Shown in pieces: positions 1-5,330 of a DNA stretch of 8,923 bases (position 1 is the first letter of the stretch; each line of letters opens with the position of its first letter). This stretch comes from an uncultured Peptococcaceae bacterium (lineage in GTDB: Bacteria > Bacillota > Dehalobacteriia > UBA7702). A program made the translations under genes and the position numbers. Below the pieces are notes generated by a model. It was not told where the DNA came from, ran no database searches, and saw only the letters and a list, made by a program, of their open reading frames with translations. Where the stretch lies: NCBI GenBank assembly GCA_937919295.1, contig CALFRX010000159.1, positions 1 to 8,923 of the forward strand, given 5' to 3'.

Positions 1-70
<70 letters not shown>

Positions 71-83
71 AAGCGACTTTCTT

Positions 84-112
84 ATTATAAAAGAATTTAT
101 CCAAAATGTCAA
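84..112 (-). promoter_or_regulatory. Consensus sigma-A promoter for the tRNA-Ala gene
   Basis: On the minus strand a perfect TTGACA (112-107) is followed by a 17-base spacer and a perfect TATAAT (89-84). Transcription would start near 77, about seven bases before the mature tRNA 5' end at 70, so the leader is very short. A full match at both hexamers with ideal spacing is what a highly expressed stable-RNA gene would need. Confidence 0.93.
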
Positions 113-323
113 ATGGTTTTTCCTAAAAGATTATTATTTCTTTTTCCTTTCCTTTTCCCCTGTTACCAACCGCCTTATTTTGGGCTTTTCCCTTGGGATA
201 AGATCTATCAGATTTTTTCAGTTCAAGCTGGAAATATGATACGTTCAATGATATGATAAAGAAAGGAAGATTCCCGCTTCCTGTTGCCAACAACAATAAA
301 GCGAGCAATCTCGGAAAAAACCC

Positions 324-352
324 TTGCGTCCTCCAAGTTTTCATAATAAAAT
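324..352 (+). promoter_or_regulatory. Probable promoter of the XRE/membrane regulator gene
   Basis: TTGCGT at 324-329, a 17-base spacer and TAAAAT at 347-352 form a reasonable sigma-A promoter. The predicted start near 359 leaves a leader of roughly 16 bases that still contains the G-rich ribosome site at 363-370. This supports translation from the ATG at 375 rather than from the TTG at 324. Confidence 0.5.
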
Positions 353-374
353 ATTAGAGTATGGGGGTGGAAAA

Positions 375-971
375 ATGGATGAACTGAAGCTCATCTTTGC
401 CAGCAATCTGATCAAACTCCGCACCGATGCGGGGATGACCCAAGTCGAACTGGGTGAAAAGCTGAATTATTCAGACAAAACCATATCCAAATGGGAGCGA
501 GCCGAATCGATCCCCGACGCCTTCGTACTCAAACAGATCGGCGCCATTTTCGGGGTTTCCGTTGATCATCTACTCTCAAGCCATGATCAGTGGGAAGATT
601 CCCTTTCCGGCAAAAAGCAGAAAAGTGAGGCCAAATACGACAGCTTTTTCATTACCATGGTTTCCATTGCCGGCATCGGCACCCTCGCTGTGCTGATTTT
701 CGTGATCTTTTGGGTATTGGGTTCCATAGAATGGTATATCTTCGCTTACGCCGTACCGGTTTCCCTTATCACTCTGTTGGTCTTAAACTCTATTTGGAAC
801 GGCGGCAAGAACAATTTGTTGATCGTGGCCTCATTGGTATTCTGCATCATCGCCATCATCTATATCGCTTTGATCGAATATCAGCCCTGGCAGCTGTTTC
901 TCGTTGTGATCCCCGCGGAACTCGTGGTTTTTCTTAGTTTCAAAATCAGAAAGCGCAACAAGCAGGCCTAA
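375..971 (+). CDS. XRE-family HTH regulator with C-terminal membrane domain
   Basis: A 198-residue protein. Residues 6-67 form an XRE/Cro-type helix-turn-helix: the MTQVELGEKL helix (21-30), the recognition helix around SDKTISKWER (33-42), then the typical PDAFVLKQIGAIFGVSVDHLL segment (47-67). A polar linker (70-89) leads to four predicted membrane helices near 91-116, 120-141, 147-167 and 171-189, ending in a basic tail (KIRKRNKQA). The ATG at 375 is chosen because GGGGGTGG (363-370) lies four bases upstream and the HTH starts normally; an in-frame TTG at 324 would add 17 unlikely residues. The layout suggests a membrane-tethered transcription factor, a common arrangement in Firmicutes, which might sense the membrane state or an envelope ligand. 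The target is unknown, though its own promoter region is a natural candidate. It is a single-gene unit with its own terminator. Confidence 0.88.
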   Translation: MDELKLIFASNLIKLRTDAGMTQVELGEKLNYSDKTISKWERAESIPDAFVLKQIGAIFGVSVDHLLSSHDQWEDSLSGKKQKSEAKYDSFFITMVSIAGIGTLAVLIFVIFWVLGSIEWYIFAYAVPVSLITLLVLNSIWNGGKNNLLIVASLVFCIIAIIYIALIEYQPWQLFLVVIPAELVVFLSFKIRKRNKQA

Positions 972-1041
972 TCTACGATTCGTAGAGCCGAATATACCGG
1001 GCGTAGAACGCGAAACACGCGATTCTACGCCCTTGTTTTTT
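972..1041 (+). terminator. Tandem hairpins ending in a rho-independent terminator
   Basis: Directly after the stop codon is a small hairpin, TCTACG (972-977), loop ATT, CGTAGA (981-986). It is followed by a strong one: GGGCGTAGAACGCG (999-1012), loop AAACA, and a matching arm at 1018-1032 with a single bulged T, then TTGTTTTTTT (1033-1042). The second is a standard intrinsic terminator. The CGTAGA word and its complement occur in both hairpins, so arms could swap partners. Confidence 0.88.
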
Positions 1042-1070
1042 AAAGGAGAATTCAAAAACCAAAAAATAGG

Positions 1071-1099
1071 TTGTGAAAAAGCCCCGGACTGCGTAAGCT
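1071..1099 (+). promoter_or_regulatory. Weak candidate promoter for the DegV operon
   Basis: TTGTGA (1071-1076), a 17-base spacer and TAAGCT (1094-1099) is the best sigma-A match between the upstream terminator and the first DegV gene. The -10 box is poor (three of six), so this is tentative. The operon must have a promoter in this interval because the preceding terminator is strong. Confidence 0.25.
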
Positions 1100-1147
1100 A
1101 AAAGCATCAACACGGACACATCCTAACTGCAATCAAAGGAGGATACC

Positions 1148-2035
1148 ATGAGTAACTTTATCTTGAGCTGCTGTTCCACTGCGGATTTGGCCAAAGAGCA
1201 TCTTGAGCACAGAGATATTTCCTATATCTGCATGCATTTCTCGCTGGACGGCACCGAATATCTGGATGATCTGGGTCAATCCATCCCCTTCGACCAATTC
1301 TATCAGGCCATGGTCGACGGCGCAGAAACAAAAACCTCGCAAATCAATATTGCTGAATTTCTCGATTATTTCACTAAATTTTTGGAACAGGGCCACGACA
1401 TCCTCCACGTTTCCTTGTCTTCGGGCATCTCCGGCACGTACCACTCGGCGCAAAACGCGGCGATGATCGCCAGAGAACGCTTTCCGGAACGGAAAATCTA
1501 TGTAGTGGATTCTTTGGGCGCTTCATCCGGCTACGGCCTGATCATGGATACGTTAGCCGATTTAAGAGACGGCGGCATGGACCTCGAAACGCTTTACCAC
1601 TGGGCCGAAGCACATAAACTACACCTGCATCACTGGTTTTTTTCCAGCGATCTCACCTTCTATGTGAAAGGCGGCCGCATTTCCAAAACCGCAGGTATGC
1701 TTGGCAGCGTTCTAAGTATTTGTCCGCTGCTAAACATGGATCAGCTTGGTAGATTGATTCCCCGCGCCAAAATTCGCACCAAAAAAAGGGTCATTCATGA
1801 AATCGTCAACCGCATGGAAAAATACGCTGAAAACGGTCTTCACTATGACGGAAAATGCTATATTTCCCAATCAGCCTGCTACGATGATGCCAGGAATGTT
1901 GCGGATCTTGTGGAAGAGCGCTTTCCCCAGCTAAACGGCAAGGTTCTAATCAACAACGTTGGCACAACGATCGGTAGTCATACCGGCCCCGGCACGGTCG
2001 CTTTATTTTTCTGGGGCGAGGAAAGGACCGAATAA
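1148..2035 (+). CDS. DegV family fatty-acid-binding protein (first of a tandem pair)
   Basis: A 295-residue DegV protein of normal family length. DegV proteins bind a long-chain fatty acid; the characterised members (FakB) present it to the kinase FakA to make acyl-phosphate for phospholipid synthesis. Conserved elements are visible: the TS pair at 63-64, the SSGISGTYHSA loop (91-101), KGGRIS (174-179) and GSHTGPG (276-282), whose His278 matches the ligand-carboxylate histidine of FakB. Unusually, the first strand ends in ILSCCSTADL (5-14), with two cysteines where most members have a T-D-S motif. An excellent ribosome site AAAGGAGG (1135-1142) sits five bases before the ATG. The stop codon abuts the start of the second DegV gene. 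No FakA-type kinase is in the window. The family is certain; the exact ligand is not. Confidence 0.95.
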   Translation: MSNFILSCCSTADLAKEHLEHRDISYICMHFSLDGTEYLDDLGQSIPFDQFYQAMVDGAETKTSQINIAEFLDYFTKFLEQGHDILHVSLSSGISGTYHSAQNAAMIARERFPERKIYVVDSLGASSGYGLIMDTLADLRDGGMDLETLYHWAEAHKLHLHHWFFSSDLTFYVKGGRISKTAGMLGSVLSICPLLNMDQLGRLIPRAKIRTKKRVIHEIVNRMEKYAENGLHYDGKCYISQSACYDDARNVADLVEERFPQLNGKVLINNVGTTIGSHTGPGTVALFFWGEERTE

Positions 2036-2902
2036 ATGTATAAAATTTACACCGACACGCCGGCGAATTTATCTCTTGATTACGTCGAAAAACACGACCT
2101 TACAGTCATTCCCCTTCACTACACGATCGGCGATGTGGAATATCCGCGACCGGAAGACCACGTCGCGGCCTTTGACGGCAAACCGTTTTATGAGGCCATG
2201 CGCCGCGGCGAAGACGTCCACACCTCCATGATCAATACACACGCTTTTACCGAGGCTTTTACAAAGAGCCTTGAAGCGGGATACGACGTCATCTTTATCT
2301 CCATCTCCAGCGGGGTCAGCGGTACGTATCACGCCGCAACCGTGGCCGGAGAAGAACTAAAAAGCCGCTACCCGGAACGAAAGATCGCCGTTATTGATAC
2401 GAAAGCAGCGTCTTTGGCTGAGGGGCTGCTCGTACAATACGCAGTGTCCCTCAAAGAAAAGGAACTCTCTTTTGAAAAAGTCGTGTCTCTCACAGAAAAG
2501 AAAACCGAATCGATCTGCCAGTATTTTACGGTAGAAGATCTGATCTATTTAAAAAGAGGCGGGCGCCTTTCCGCGGCGGCGGCGCTCGTTGGCAATATTC
2601 TGCATATCAAGCCGATTTTAATGGGAGATCAACACGGCAAAATCGTTTTAAACCACAAAGTCCGGGGCAGAAAAAGAGCTCTCGAGGCTCTGGCCAACAA
2701 ATATAACGAACTCGTCTCCGATCTTCATGCTCCTGTCGGTATCACTCACGCGGACAGCCTGGAAGACGCTGCACTGCTGGCGAAAAAAATCCGGGATATG
2801 GGACAACAGGGAGAGATCCTGATCGATTATTTTGAACCGGTCACCGGTTCCCACGCAGGACCCGGCGCCATTGCTCTATTCTTTTACGGAATCCATCGAT
2901 AA
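2036..2902 (+). CDS. DegV family fatty-acid-binding protein (second of a tandem pair)
   Basis: A 288-residue DegV protein, clearly a paralogue of the preceding one. Shared landmarks occur at nearly the same positions: TS at 63-64, SSGVSGTYHA (91-100), KRGGRLS (173-179) and GSHAGPG (271-277) with His273 as the expected carboxylate-binding residue. Unlike its partner it keeps an acidic residue at the end of the first strand (IYTDTPANL, 4-12). Its ATG follows the upstream TAA with no gap, and its ribosome site GAGGAAAGGA (2018-2027) lies inside the end of the first gene, so the two are almost certainly co-translated. Tandem DegV genes may bind different acyl chains, as FakB1 and FakB2 do in Staphylococcus aureus, or act as a heteromeric pair; the sequence cannot decide this. 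Confidence 0.95.
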   Translation: MYKIYTDTPANLSLDYVEKHDLTVIPLHYTIGDVEYPRPEDHVAAFDGKPFYEAMRRGEDVHTSMINTHAFTEAFTKSLEAGYDVIFISISSGVSGTYHAATVAGEELKSRYPERKIAVIDTKAASLAEGLLVQYAVSLKEKELSFEKVVSLTEKKTESICQYFTVEDLIYLKRGGRLSAAAALVGNILHIKPILMGDQHGKIVLNHKVRGRKRALEALANKYNELVSDLHAPVGITHADSLEDAALLAKKIRDMGQQGEILIDYFEPVTGSHAGPGAIALFFYGIHR

Positions 2903-2908
2903 AGCGAA

Positions 2909-2950
2909 ATGGAAAACAAAAAAACAGAAATGGAAACGACGGTAAAATGA
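2909..2950 (+). CDS. Possible 13-codon leader ORF coupled to the hemolysin III-like gene
   Basis: Between the second DegV gene and the membrane-protein gene, an ATG at 2909 opens a reading frame for MENKKTEMETTVK. Its TGA (2948-2950) overlaps the next ATG in the arrangement ATGA (2947-2950). The downstream gene lacks a good ribosome site of its own, so termination-reinitiation coupling is conceivable. The mini-frame also lacks a clear ribosome site, and chance is a real possibility in such A-rich DNA. The peptide itself has no recognisable features. Confidence 0.2.
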   Translation: MENKKTEMETTVK

Positions 2951-3618
2951 AACGTATCCCCTTAAAAGAAAGAGAACTGCCCAACTACACCCGGGGAGAG
3001 GAATGGACCAACATGGGCACGCATATCTTCGGCGTTGTCCTCGGTATGGTCATTCTCATTTACGGCGTCGCCCTTTCTTTGCGGCAGCATGACCCCTGGG
3101 CGGTAGCGGGCAGCATTATTTACGGCGTTTCCATCATCAGTCTCTTTTCCGTTTCCAGCATTTACCACGGTATGCGCATCTGTACGGCAAAAAAAGTCAT
3201 GCGAGCCATCGACCATTGTACGATCTATCTGCTGATTGCCGGTTGCTATACGCCGGTGCTGTTATCGGCAATCCGCCCGATGCAGCCGCTTCTCGCCTGG
3301 GTGATTTTCGGCCTCGAATGGGGTATTGCCATTTTGGCGATTACGCTGACAGCCATCGACCTGAAAAAATACGCTAAATTCTCAATGTTCTGCTATCTGG
3401 CTATGGGCTGGCTGATCGTTATCGCCATCAAGCCTACGATCGAGGCAATCACCTGGAATGGTTTTTGGTGGCTGCTATCCGGCGGCATCATCTACACGGT
3501 CGGCGCTGTCCTTTATGTGATTGGTAAAAAGAGGAAATACATCCATTCCGTTTTTCATGTCTTTGTCGATATCGCTTGTGTTTTACAGGCTGTCTGCATC
3601 TTGCGATACGTGCTCTGA
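2947..3618 (+). CDS. Hemolysin III / PAQR-type integral membrane protein
   Basis: A 223-residue, very hydrophobic protein with about seven predicted membrane helices from residue 24 onward, after a charged N-terminus containing the family's GEEWTNMGTHIFG element (17-29). The metal-site signature of the HlyIII/PAQR superfamily is complete: SSIYH (S70, H74), D89-H90 in AIDHCTIYLLIAGCYTP, and HSVFH (H200, H204) near the C-terminus. Family members are zinc-type membrane enzymes or receptors (adiponectin receptors, bacterial YqfA/HlyIII) linked to lipid metabolism and membrane fluidity; haemolysis is a historical label. It lies 44 bases after the second DegV gene with no terminator between, so is probably in the same operon. 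The ribosome site is weak (GGAAACGACGG, 2932-2942). The family is confident; the reaction is unknown. Confidence 0.93.
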   Translation: MKRIPLKERELPNYTRGEEWTNMGTHIFGVVLGMVILIYGVALSLRQHDPWAVAGSIIYGVSIISLFSVSSIYHGMRICTAKKVMRAIDHCTIYLLIAGCYTPVLLSAIRPMQPLLAWVIFGLEWGIAILAITLTAIDLKKYAKFSMFCYLAMGWLIVIAIKPTIEAITWNGFWWLLSGGIIYTVGAVLYVIGKKRKYIHSVFHVFVDIACVLQAVCILRYVL

Positions 3619-3678
3619 ATATCAGGTTACAAGCATCGTAAAATCCGCCGCTATCATATGAAAAGCCCTACAAAGAGG

Positions 3679-3714
3679 AAGTCGGTTTCTGAACAGCAGA
3701 AACCGGCTTTTTTT
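3679..3714 (+). terminator. Rho-independent terminator of the DegV-HlyIII operon
   Basis: CGGTTTCTG (3683-3691), loop AACAG, CAGAAACCG (3697-3705), with the stem extended outward by U-G, G-C and two A-U pairs, followed by a T tract at 3708-3714. It lies about 60 bases after the hemolysin III-like gene and closes the operon. Confidence 0.93.
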
Positions 3715-3720
3715 ATGATC

Positions 3721-3885
3721 AGGCTGCCGAAAAGGCCACAAAGCAGTGGCAAACCGTAAGTTTTGCCGGCGCTTTAGCGACGACTCTCTGCTCCTACGGT
3801 TGATAAACGATCACCATAAATAACCCTTCCCAAAGTGAAAAGACGCGGCCGGAATTTCTTCCGCGGATTTGCCCAAGGGTCATAA
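3721..3885. other. Structured intergenic segment of unknown role
   Basis: No gene is visible. Several nested pairings are present: GCCAC/GTGGC (3735-3739 with 3746-3750), AACCGTA/TACGGTT (3752-3758 with 3795-3801) enclosing CGC-TTTA-GCG (3770-3779), and a longer imperfect stem ACCCTT/AAGGGT (about 3822-3827 with 3874-3880) with CAAA/TTTG and a GC-rich CGCGG/CCGCG hairpin inside. The segment lies after one terminator and before the GNAT promoter, so it need not belong to either transcript. It could be a small RNA, a decayed element or chance structure. I compared it by eye with common riboswitch cores and matched none. Confidence 0.3.
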
Positions 3886-3899
3886 TAAAAATGATCATC

Positions 3900-3929
3900 T
3901 TGATCAAAATAACGATATGATGTTAAAAT
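3900..3929 (+). promoter_or_regulatory. Probable promoter of the GNAT acetyltransferase gene
   Basis: TTGATC (3900-3905), an 18-base spacer and TAAAAT (3924-3929) in a distinctly AT-rich stretch. Transcription would begin near 3936, giving a leader of roughly 58 bases before the ATG at 3994. An alternative -10, TATGAT at 3916-3921, has no good partner upstream. Confidence 0.5.
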
Positions 3930-3993
3930 AACAGCAAAGAACACGTAAGCCACCGGAGATCAATGGAAAAACGGGTTCATAAAGGAGTCAAAC

Positions 3994-4500
3994 ATGGATA
4001 TTAAAATACGCCCCTGGCGCATGGCGGACGCGAAGAACCTTGCCGCCACCATAAACAATAAAAAGGTTCAGGATAATTTAAGAGACGGTTTGCCCTATCC
4101 CTATAAAATCGAAGACGCAAAAGCATACATCAGCGCCATGCGCAAAGCCAAAAAAGGCAGCCAATATGCCTGGGCCATCACCGTCGACGACGCGGCGGTG
4201 GGCAGCATCACCATTATCCGTAAAGATAACGTCCACCGTTTTACCGGTGAAATCGGCTATTTTATCGCCGAGCAATGGTGGGGCAAGGGCATTGGTTCCA
4301 GGGCCGTGCAGGATGTTTGCGCTTATATATTTGAATATACGGATATCATCCGTATTTACGGTATTCCCTTTGCCTACAACACCGGCTCCTGCCGGATTTT
4401 GGAAAAAGCGGGATTCGCTCTGGAAGGCACCATGCGGAAAAACGCCTACAAAAACGGGGAAACTGTGGATACCGTATTATATGCGCGGATCAAGGAATAA
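3994..4500 (+). CDS. GNAT family N-acetyltransferase (RimJ/RimL-like)
   Basis: A 168-residue single-domain GNAT enzyme, which transfers acetyl from acetyl-CoA to an amine. The N-terminus IRPWRMADAKNL (5-16) is the usual first strand and helix. The acetyl-CoA pyrophosphate loop reads QWWGKGIGSRAV (94-105), matching the Q/R-x-x-G-x-G/A motif, and the C-terminal part carries N129, S132, R134 and EKAGF (137-141), typical of the RimJ/RimL subgroup that acetylates ribosomal protein N-termini or small amines. The start follows a strong ribosome site AAAGGAG (3981-3987) by six bases. It has its own promoter, and there is no adjacent substrate gene, so the acceptor cannot be deduced. No convincing terminator follows directly; a large hairpin at 4833 may serve. 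Confidence 0.92.
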   Translation: MDIKIRPWRMADAKNLAATINNKKVQDNLRDGLPYPYKIEDAKAYISAMRKAKKGSQYAWAITVDDAAVGSITIIRKDNVHRFTGEIGYFIAEQWWGKGIGSRAVQDVCAYIFEYTDIIRIYGIPFAYNTGSCRILEKAGFALEGTMRKNAYKNGETVDTVLYARIKE

Positions 4501-4533
4501 GCATCGCTGTCTTTTTACCTTCCGGGAGGGTAT

Positions 4534-4671
4534 CATGGTACAAAAGAAGCCTCGCTGCCGATGCGGATGCGGCGCAGACCGCAATCCCTTTAAGCAGAGA
4601 AGAAAGAGCAACAATGCCTCTTTCCAACCTATAGACAAAATACGTATAAGCAGATTTTGGGCCGCAGGATG
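4534..4671 (+). CDS. Possible 45-residue Cys-rich basic microprotein
   Basis: An ATG at 4534 preceded by GGGAGGG (4523-4529) at four bases opens a frame of 45 codons. The peptide begins MVQKKPRCRCGCGADRN, with three cysteines alternating at residues 8, 10 and 12, then a Lys/Arg-rich middle (KQRRKS) and an end without obvious structure. Cys-x-Cys-x-Cys could bind metal, but one cluster alone is not a known domain to me. It is 33 bases after the GNAT stop and could be co-transcribed. The surrounding DNA looks decayed, so it may be a gene remnant or chance. The ribosome site is partly hidden in a short imperfect hairpin (about 4517-4531). Confidence 0.25.
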
Positions 4672-4832
4672 ACCGGCTGATAAAAAAGGTTGCTGCTTTT
4701 CGGGTGAATGCTGCGGCGCTTGCTCCCAAATTTGCTCCTAAGAACATTCGCTTACCCCTAAAAATACCGCCGCTAATTCCAAGCCATCACAGGGTAGAAG
4801 GTTTACCGTGGGCCAAACTTTGCCAACGGCAT

Positions 4833-4879
4833 AGAGGTGTCCCGGAGGGTATAAAAATACCATCCGGGACACCTCTTTT
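4833..4879 (+). terminator. Long near-perfect hairpin, possible terminator or element end
   Basis: Arms 4833-4852 (AGAGGTGTCCCGGAGGGTAT) and 4857-4876 pair over 20 positions with a single G-A mismatch around a loop of AAAA, followed by a short TTTT (4876-4879). It could terminate transcripts from the GNAT side, but the T run is short and the nearest intact gene ends more than 330 bases upstream. The strength of the pairing is unusual for a simple terminator. Confidence 0.5.
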
Positions 4880-4904
4880 GCATCTTCTGCAAATATTTTG
4901 CATA

Positions 4905-4933
4905 TTGATTCCGACATCATTCGGCAGTATAAT
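4905..4933 (+). promoter_or_regulatory. Strong sigma-A-type promoter before the MarR relic
   Basis: TTGATT (4905-4910), a 17-base spacer and a perfect TATAAT (4928-4933). Transcription would start near 4940 and run into the broken MarR-like frame. The promoter looks intact although the gene it serves does not. Confidence 0.6.
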
Positions 4934-4941
4934 GTTGATTA

Positions 4942-5192
4942 ATGAAATCATCTTCCTTTTTTTCGTCATAAAATTATGTTCAACCATCGGAAAAACCAAA
5001 GGCGTGATCAGCAAGGCCTGCGAAAAGCTGCGGTAGGAAGGCTACATCTCCAACAAAACCGACGGACATGACAAACGTATCGTCGTTATTATCGCTGTTA
5101 GGCATATTGAAACAATGACGGAAGCTTCCTTTTTTCCCCGGCGAAAATATTTCCTTTTAACCGTACCTGAGGTAAAACGGCAGTACCGATAA
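4942..5192 (+). pseudogene. Remnant of a MarR-family transcriptional regulator
   Basis: In the plus frame whose codons start at multiples of three, residues encoded at about 4983-5033 read TIGKTKGVISKACEKLR, a good match to the MarR recognition helix. A TAG stop at 5034-5036 interrupts it exactly where a residue is expected. Past the stop the same frame continues EGYISNKTDGHDKRIVVII (5037-5093), the typical MarR wing with its D-x-R core, then degenerates to a TAA at 5190-5192. Upstream, the roughly 60 residues that should precede the recognition helix are missing; the ATG at 4942 is in another frame and stops after nine codons, while the in-frame ATG at 4932 overlaps the -10 box. So the gene has at least a nonsense codon and an N-terminal deletion or frameshift. 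MarR membership is inferred from motif resemblance only. Confidence 0.55.
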
Positions 5193-5330
5193 CAAAAAAA
5201 ACCGCTCCCCCTTGTTAAGCTGAAAGATCTTTTTCATCGAACGAATAAACAAAAAAACAGCAAATCGCTGTTGCCAAATAAAGGGGCCTACGCAAATCGA
5301 TTCTCTATAAAACGAAAGCACACCACCAAT

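Larger units (their letters stand above)
71..374. other. Divergent intergenic region between tRNA-Ala and the XRE gene
   Basis: About 300 bases hold no convincing gene. The left part carries the minus-strand tRNA promoter, followed by a pyrimidine-rich run on the plus strand (about 119-160). The middle has a repeated pair of words: GTTCAA at 221-226 and 243-248, each followed by ATATGATA (234-241 and 251-258). The right end carries a probable promoter for the downstream gene. Short open frames here lack ribosome sites and recognisable domains. Confidence 0.6.
4501..5330. other. Long gene-poor interval between the GNAT and LTA-synthase genes
   Basis: Roughly 830 bases without an intact conventional gene. 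It contains, in order, the possible microprotein frame, a featureless stretch (about 4672-4830), the long hairpin at 4833-4879, a good promoter, the MarR-type gene remnant, and an A-rich stretch (about 5193-5330) leading to the LTA-synthase-family gene. Short open frames on both strands here lack a combination of ribosome site and domain. The pattern suggests gene loss at this locus. Confidence 0.55.

Noticed and set aside
123..344. Minus-strand open frame of 73 codons with a hydrophobic start
   Set aside because: No ribosome site, no recognised domain, and it covers the upstream region and promoter of the XRE gene.
1042..1076. AAAGGAG at 1043-1048 as a ribosome site for a small gene before the DegV operon
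   Set aside because: No start codon lies at usable spacing; the nearest GTG (1073) is too far and stops after seven codons.
3731..3812. Riboswitch-like leader with GGCAAACC, resembling a cyclic-di-GMP (GEMM) element
   Set aside because: The expected second conserved block (GGGACGCAAAGCC) and receptor stem are absent, and the likely GNAT promoter lies downstream of it.
4166..4672. Plus-strand 168-codon frame overlapping the GNAT gene
   Set aside because: Most of it is an out-of-frame shadow of the acetyltransferase; only the tail from 4534 has its own possible start.
4490..4747. Minus-strand open frame of 85 codons after the GNAT gene
   Set aside because: Only a weak AGGGG upstream, no domain or coherent hydrophobic pattern, and it overlaps the plus-strand microprotein frame in decayed DNA.
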